Below are positions 6,590-7,771 of a stretch of DNA of 7,771 nt, piece by piece. Location: NCBI GenBank assembly GCA_019236085.1, contig JAFAJR010000195.1, positions 1 to 7,771 on the forward strand. Direction: 5' to 3'. The notes below the pieces were generated by a model that saw only the letters and a program-made list of their open reading frames with translations, made no database searches and was not told where the DNA came from. Source of the stretch: Candidatus Dormiibacterota bacterium. Its GTDB lineage: Bacteria; Chloroflexota; Dormibacteria; Aeolococcales; Aeolococcaceae. Made by a program: the position numbers and the translations under genes. How positions within the stretch are numbered: position 1 is the stretch's first letter; each line of letters starts with the position of its first letter.

Positions 6590-7771
6590 TCAGGCTGCTT
6601 CGGCCTGCGTCTCCAGCTCGGCGCGCGCGTCCCGCGGCAAGCGGAACACCAGCAGAAAGGCGACCAGCAGAGGTGCCAGACAGGCAAGCGCTGTGATGCG
6701 CAGCGCCCCGCCGGGAAGGTCGTGATTGAACGAGGCAAAGAAGATGGTGCCGAGCACGGCTACGCCCAGTGCTGTCGAGAGCTGCTGCGCTGCCTCCATG
6801 ACGCCCGAGGCGGATCCCACCTCGTTCATCGTCACAGCGTTCAGGATGAAGGTGAACAGTTGCCCGAAGCTGGCCCCGGCACCGATGCCGATGCAGAAGA
6901 GGCCGGGGACCAGGTTCCATGCGGAGGCATCCGCTCCACCGCTGAGGCCGAGTGCCAGGACCAACGCGCCACCCGCGATGAGCGCAACCCCGATATGCAG
7001 CAGGTGACGGCCCAGCCGCTTGACCAGGGCTGCCGACGCGGTCATGCCCAGGATCAGGCCAAGCACCATTGGCGTAAGCATCAGCCCGGCTTGGATGGGT
7101 GACCAGCCTGCGCCCAGCTGGCCGTAGAGCGAGACGCACAGGAGGAGTCCGCCGAAGGCCCCGAAGAGTGCAAGCACCACTGCGATGCCGCTGAGGTAGG
7201 TCCGGTTGCGCAGCAGGGTCGCCTCGATCAACGGGTTCTGGCGGCGCCGGCGCTCGTGCCGGACGAAGACGCCGAGCAGCACGATCCCGGCCGCCAGCGT
7301 CAGGTAGCACCAAAGCGGCCACCCGTCGGGCTGACCCTCGATGAGCGGGAAGATGATCCCCACCAGTGCCAGCCCGACCAGCCACACCCCGGCGACGTCC
7401 AGCGTGACGCCGGGGTGGCTGACGCCACGGGGCAGCGAGCGGATCGCCAGGGGCAGGGTCACCAGGCCGACCGGGACATTGATGAGGAAGACGAGGCGCC
7501 ATCCCGTGCCCCACAGGTCAGCGCCGATGAGCGCGCCGGCCACAACCGGGGCGGCGAGCATGGCGACGCCCGTCGCGGGGCCGAAGAGCCCGGTTGCCCG
7601 GTTCAGCTCATCGTCGCTGAAGACCTCCTTCAACAGGCCGAAGCCCTGCGGGATCATCAGCGCGCCGAACGCGCCCTGCAGCGCCCGCAGCCCGATCAGC
7701 ACACCGACGCCGGGCGCAGCGGCGCAGGCCGCGGAGAACAGGGTGAAGCCGGCGAGCCCGCAGAGAAACAC
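6590..7771 (-). CDS. DHA2-type MFS drug exporter (N-terminus off the right edge)
   Basis: Inner-membrane major facilitator transporter, probably a proton-coupled multidrug exporter of the 14-helix EmrB/QacA (DHA2) group. About 393 residues are visible. The sequence begins in what should be helix 3 (FLCGLAGFTLFSAAC), so helices 1-2 and motif A, roughly 75-90 residues, are missing at the window edge; the apparent GTG at the very end is an internal valine, not a start. Visible family marks are a motif C-like antiporter stretch GPATGVAMLAAPVVAG (64-79), WRLVFLINVPVG (91-102), and the run of hydrophobic helices through residue 375, ending in a short charged tail. The EmrB-like segment with WGTGWR before the conserved LINVP supports DHA2. 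It runs toward the response regulator with a 104-base gap; the substrate cannot be told from sequence. Confidence 0.94.
   Translation of the reverse strand: MFLCGLAGFTLFSAACAAAPGVGVLIGLRALQGAFGALMIPQGFGLLKEVFSDDELNRATGLFGPATGVAMLAAPVVAGALIGADLWGTGWRLVFLINVPVGLVTLPLAIRSLPRGVSHPGVTLDVAGVWLVGLALVGIIFPLIEGQPDGWPLWCYLTLAAGIVLLGVFVRHERRRRQNPLIEATLLRNRTYLSGIAVVLALFGAFGGLLLCVSLYGQLGAGWSPIQAGLMLTPMVLGLILGMTASAALVKRLGRHLLHIGVALIAGGALVLALGLSGGADASAWNLVPGLFCIGIGAGASFGQLFTFILNAVTMNEVGSASGVMEAAQQLSTALGVAVLGTIFFASFNHDLPGGALRITALACLAPLLVAFLLVFRLPRDARAELETQAEAA

Noticed and set aside
6570..7514. 314-residue minus-strand open frame overlapping the MFS gene
   Set aside because: It is out of frame with the clear DHA2 transporter, is Arg/Pro/Gly-rich, and has no hydrophobic helices.

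Overview
This is a high-GC bacterial window made almost entirely of protein-coding genes with short spacers. I see no tRNA, rRNA, CRISPR array, insertion sequence or phage gene. The neighbours clpS plus a DUF2017 gene, a four-domain ribosomal protein S1 with an acidic tail, and a ClpC-type (not ClpA-type) unfoldase point to the Terrabacteria side of the tree: Actinobacteriota or a high-GC relative such as Chloroflexota/Dormibacterota. Sequence alone does not let me choose, and the exact phylum is inference.

Layout. (1) Positions 1-3189, minus strand: rpsA (ribosomal protein S1) followed downstream by clpC, the Hsp100 unfoldase of the ClpCP protease. clpC runs off the left edge, starts with TTG, and has a 149-base leader with promoter-like and palindromic sequence. 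(2) Positions 3190-3459: a divergent intergenic region carrying the probable rpsA promoter. (3) Positions 3460-4491, plus strand: a small two-CxxC zinc-ribbon protein, then clpS (the N-degron adaptor that delivers substrates to ClpC) and a DUF2017 gene 7 bases after it. (4) Positions 4499-6485, minus strand: an OmpR-type response regulator, a histidine kinase overlapping it by 4 bases (GTGA), and an Flp-type pilin gene beginning 8 or 29 bases after the kinase stop. These look like one transcription unit. (5) Positions 6590-7771, minus strand: a DHA2-type MFS exporter missing its N-terminus beyond the right edge.

How the parts fit. ClpC and ClpS are unfoldase and adaptor of the same protease and lie about 2 kb apart on opposite strands, with S1 between them; DUF2017 is a known companion of clpS with no established role. 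The two-component pair followed by a type IVb pilin gene suggests, by inference only, control of surface pilin expression or a sensory circuit co-expressed with it. No tad assembly genes are in view.

Small-scale structure includes a 6-3-6 inverted repeat holding both stop codons of the convergent DUF2017 and pilin genes, a perfect 9-3-9 inverted repeat touching the response regulator start codon, and a possible leaderless clpS start. Nothing here is clearly a new defence or mobile system. The most open questions are the DUF2017 gene, the kinase/regulator/pilin unit, and the small zinc-ribbon protein.
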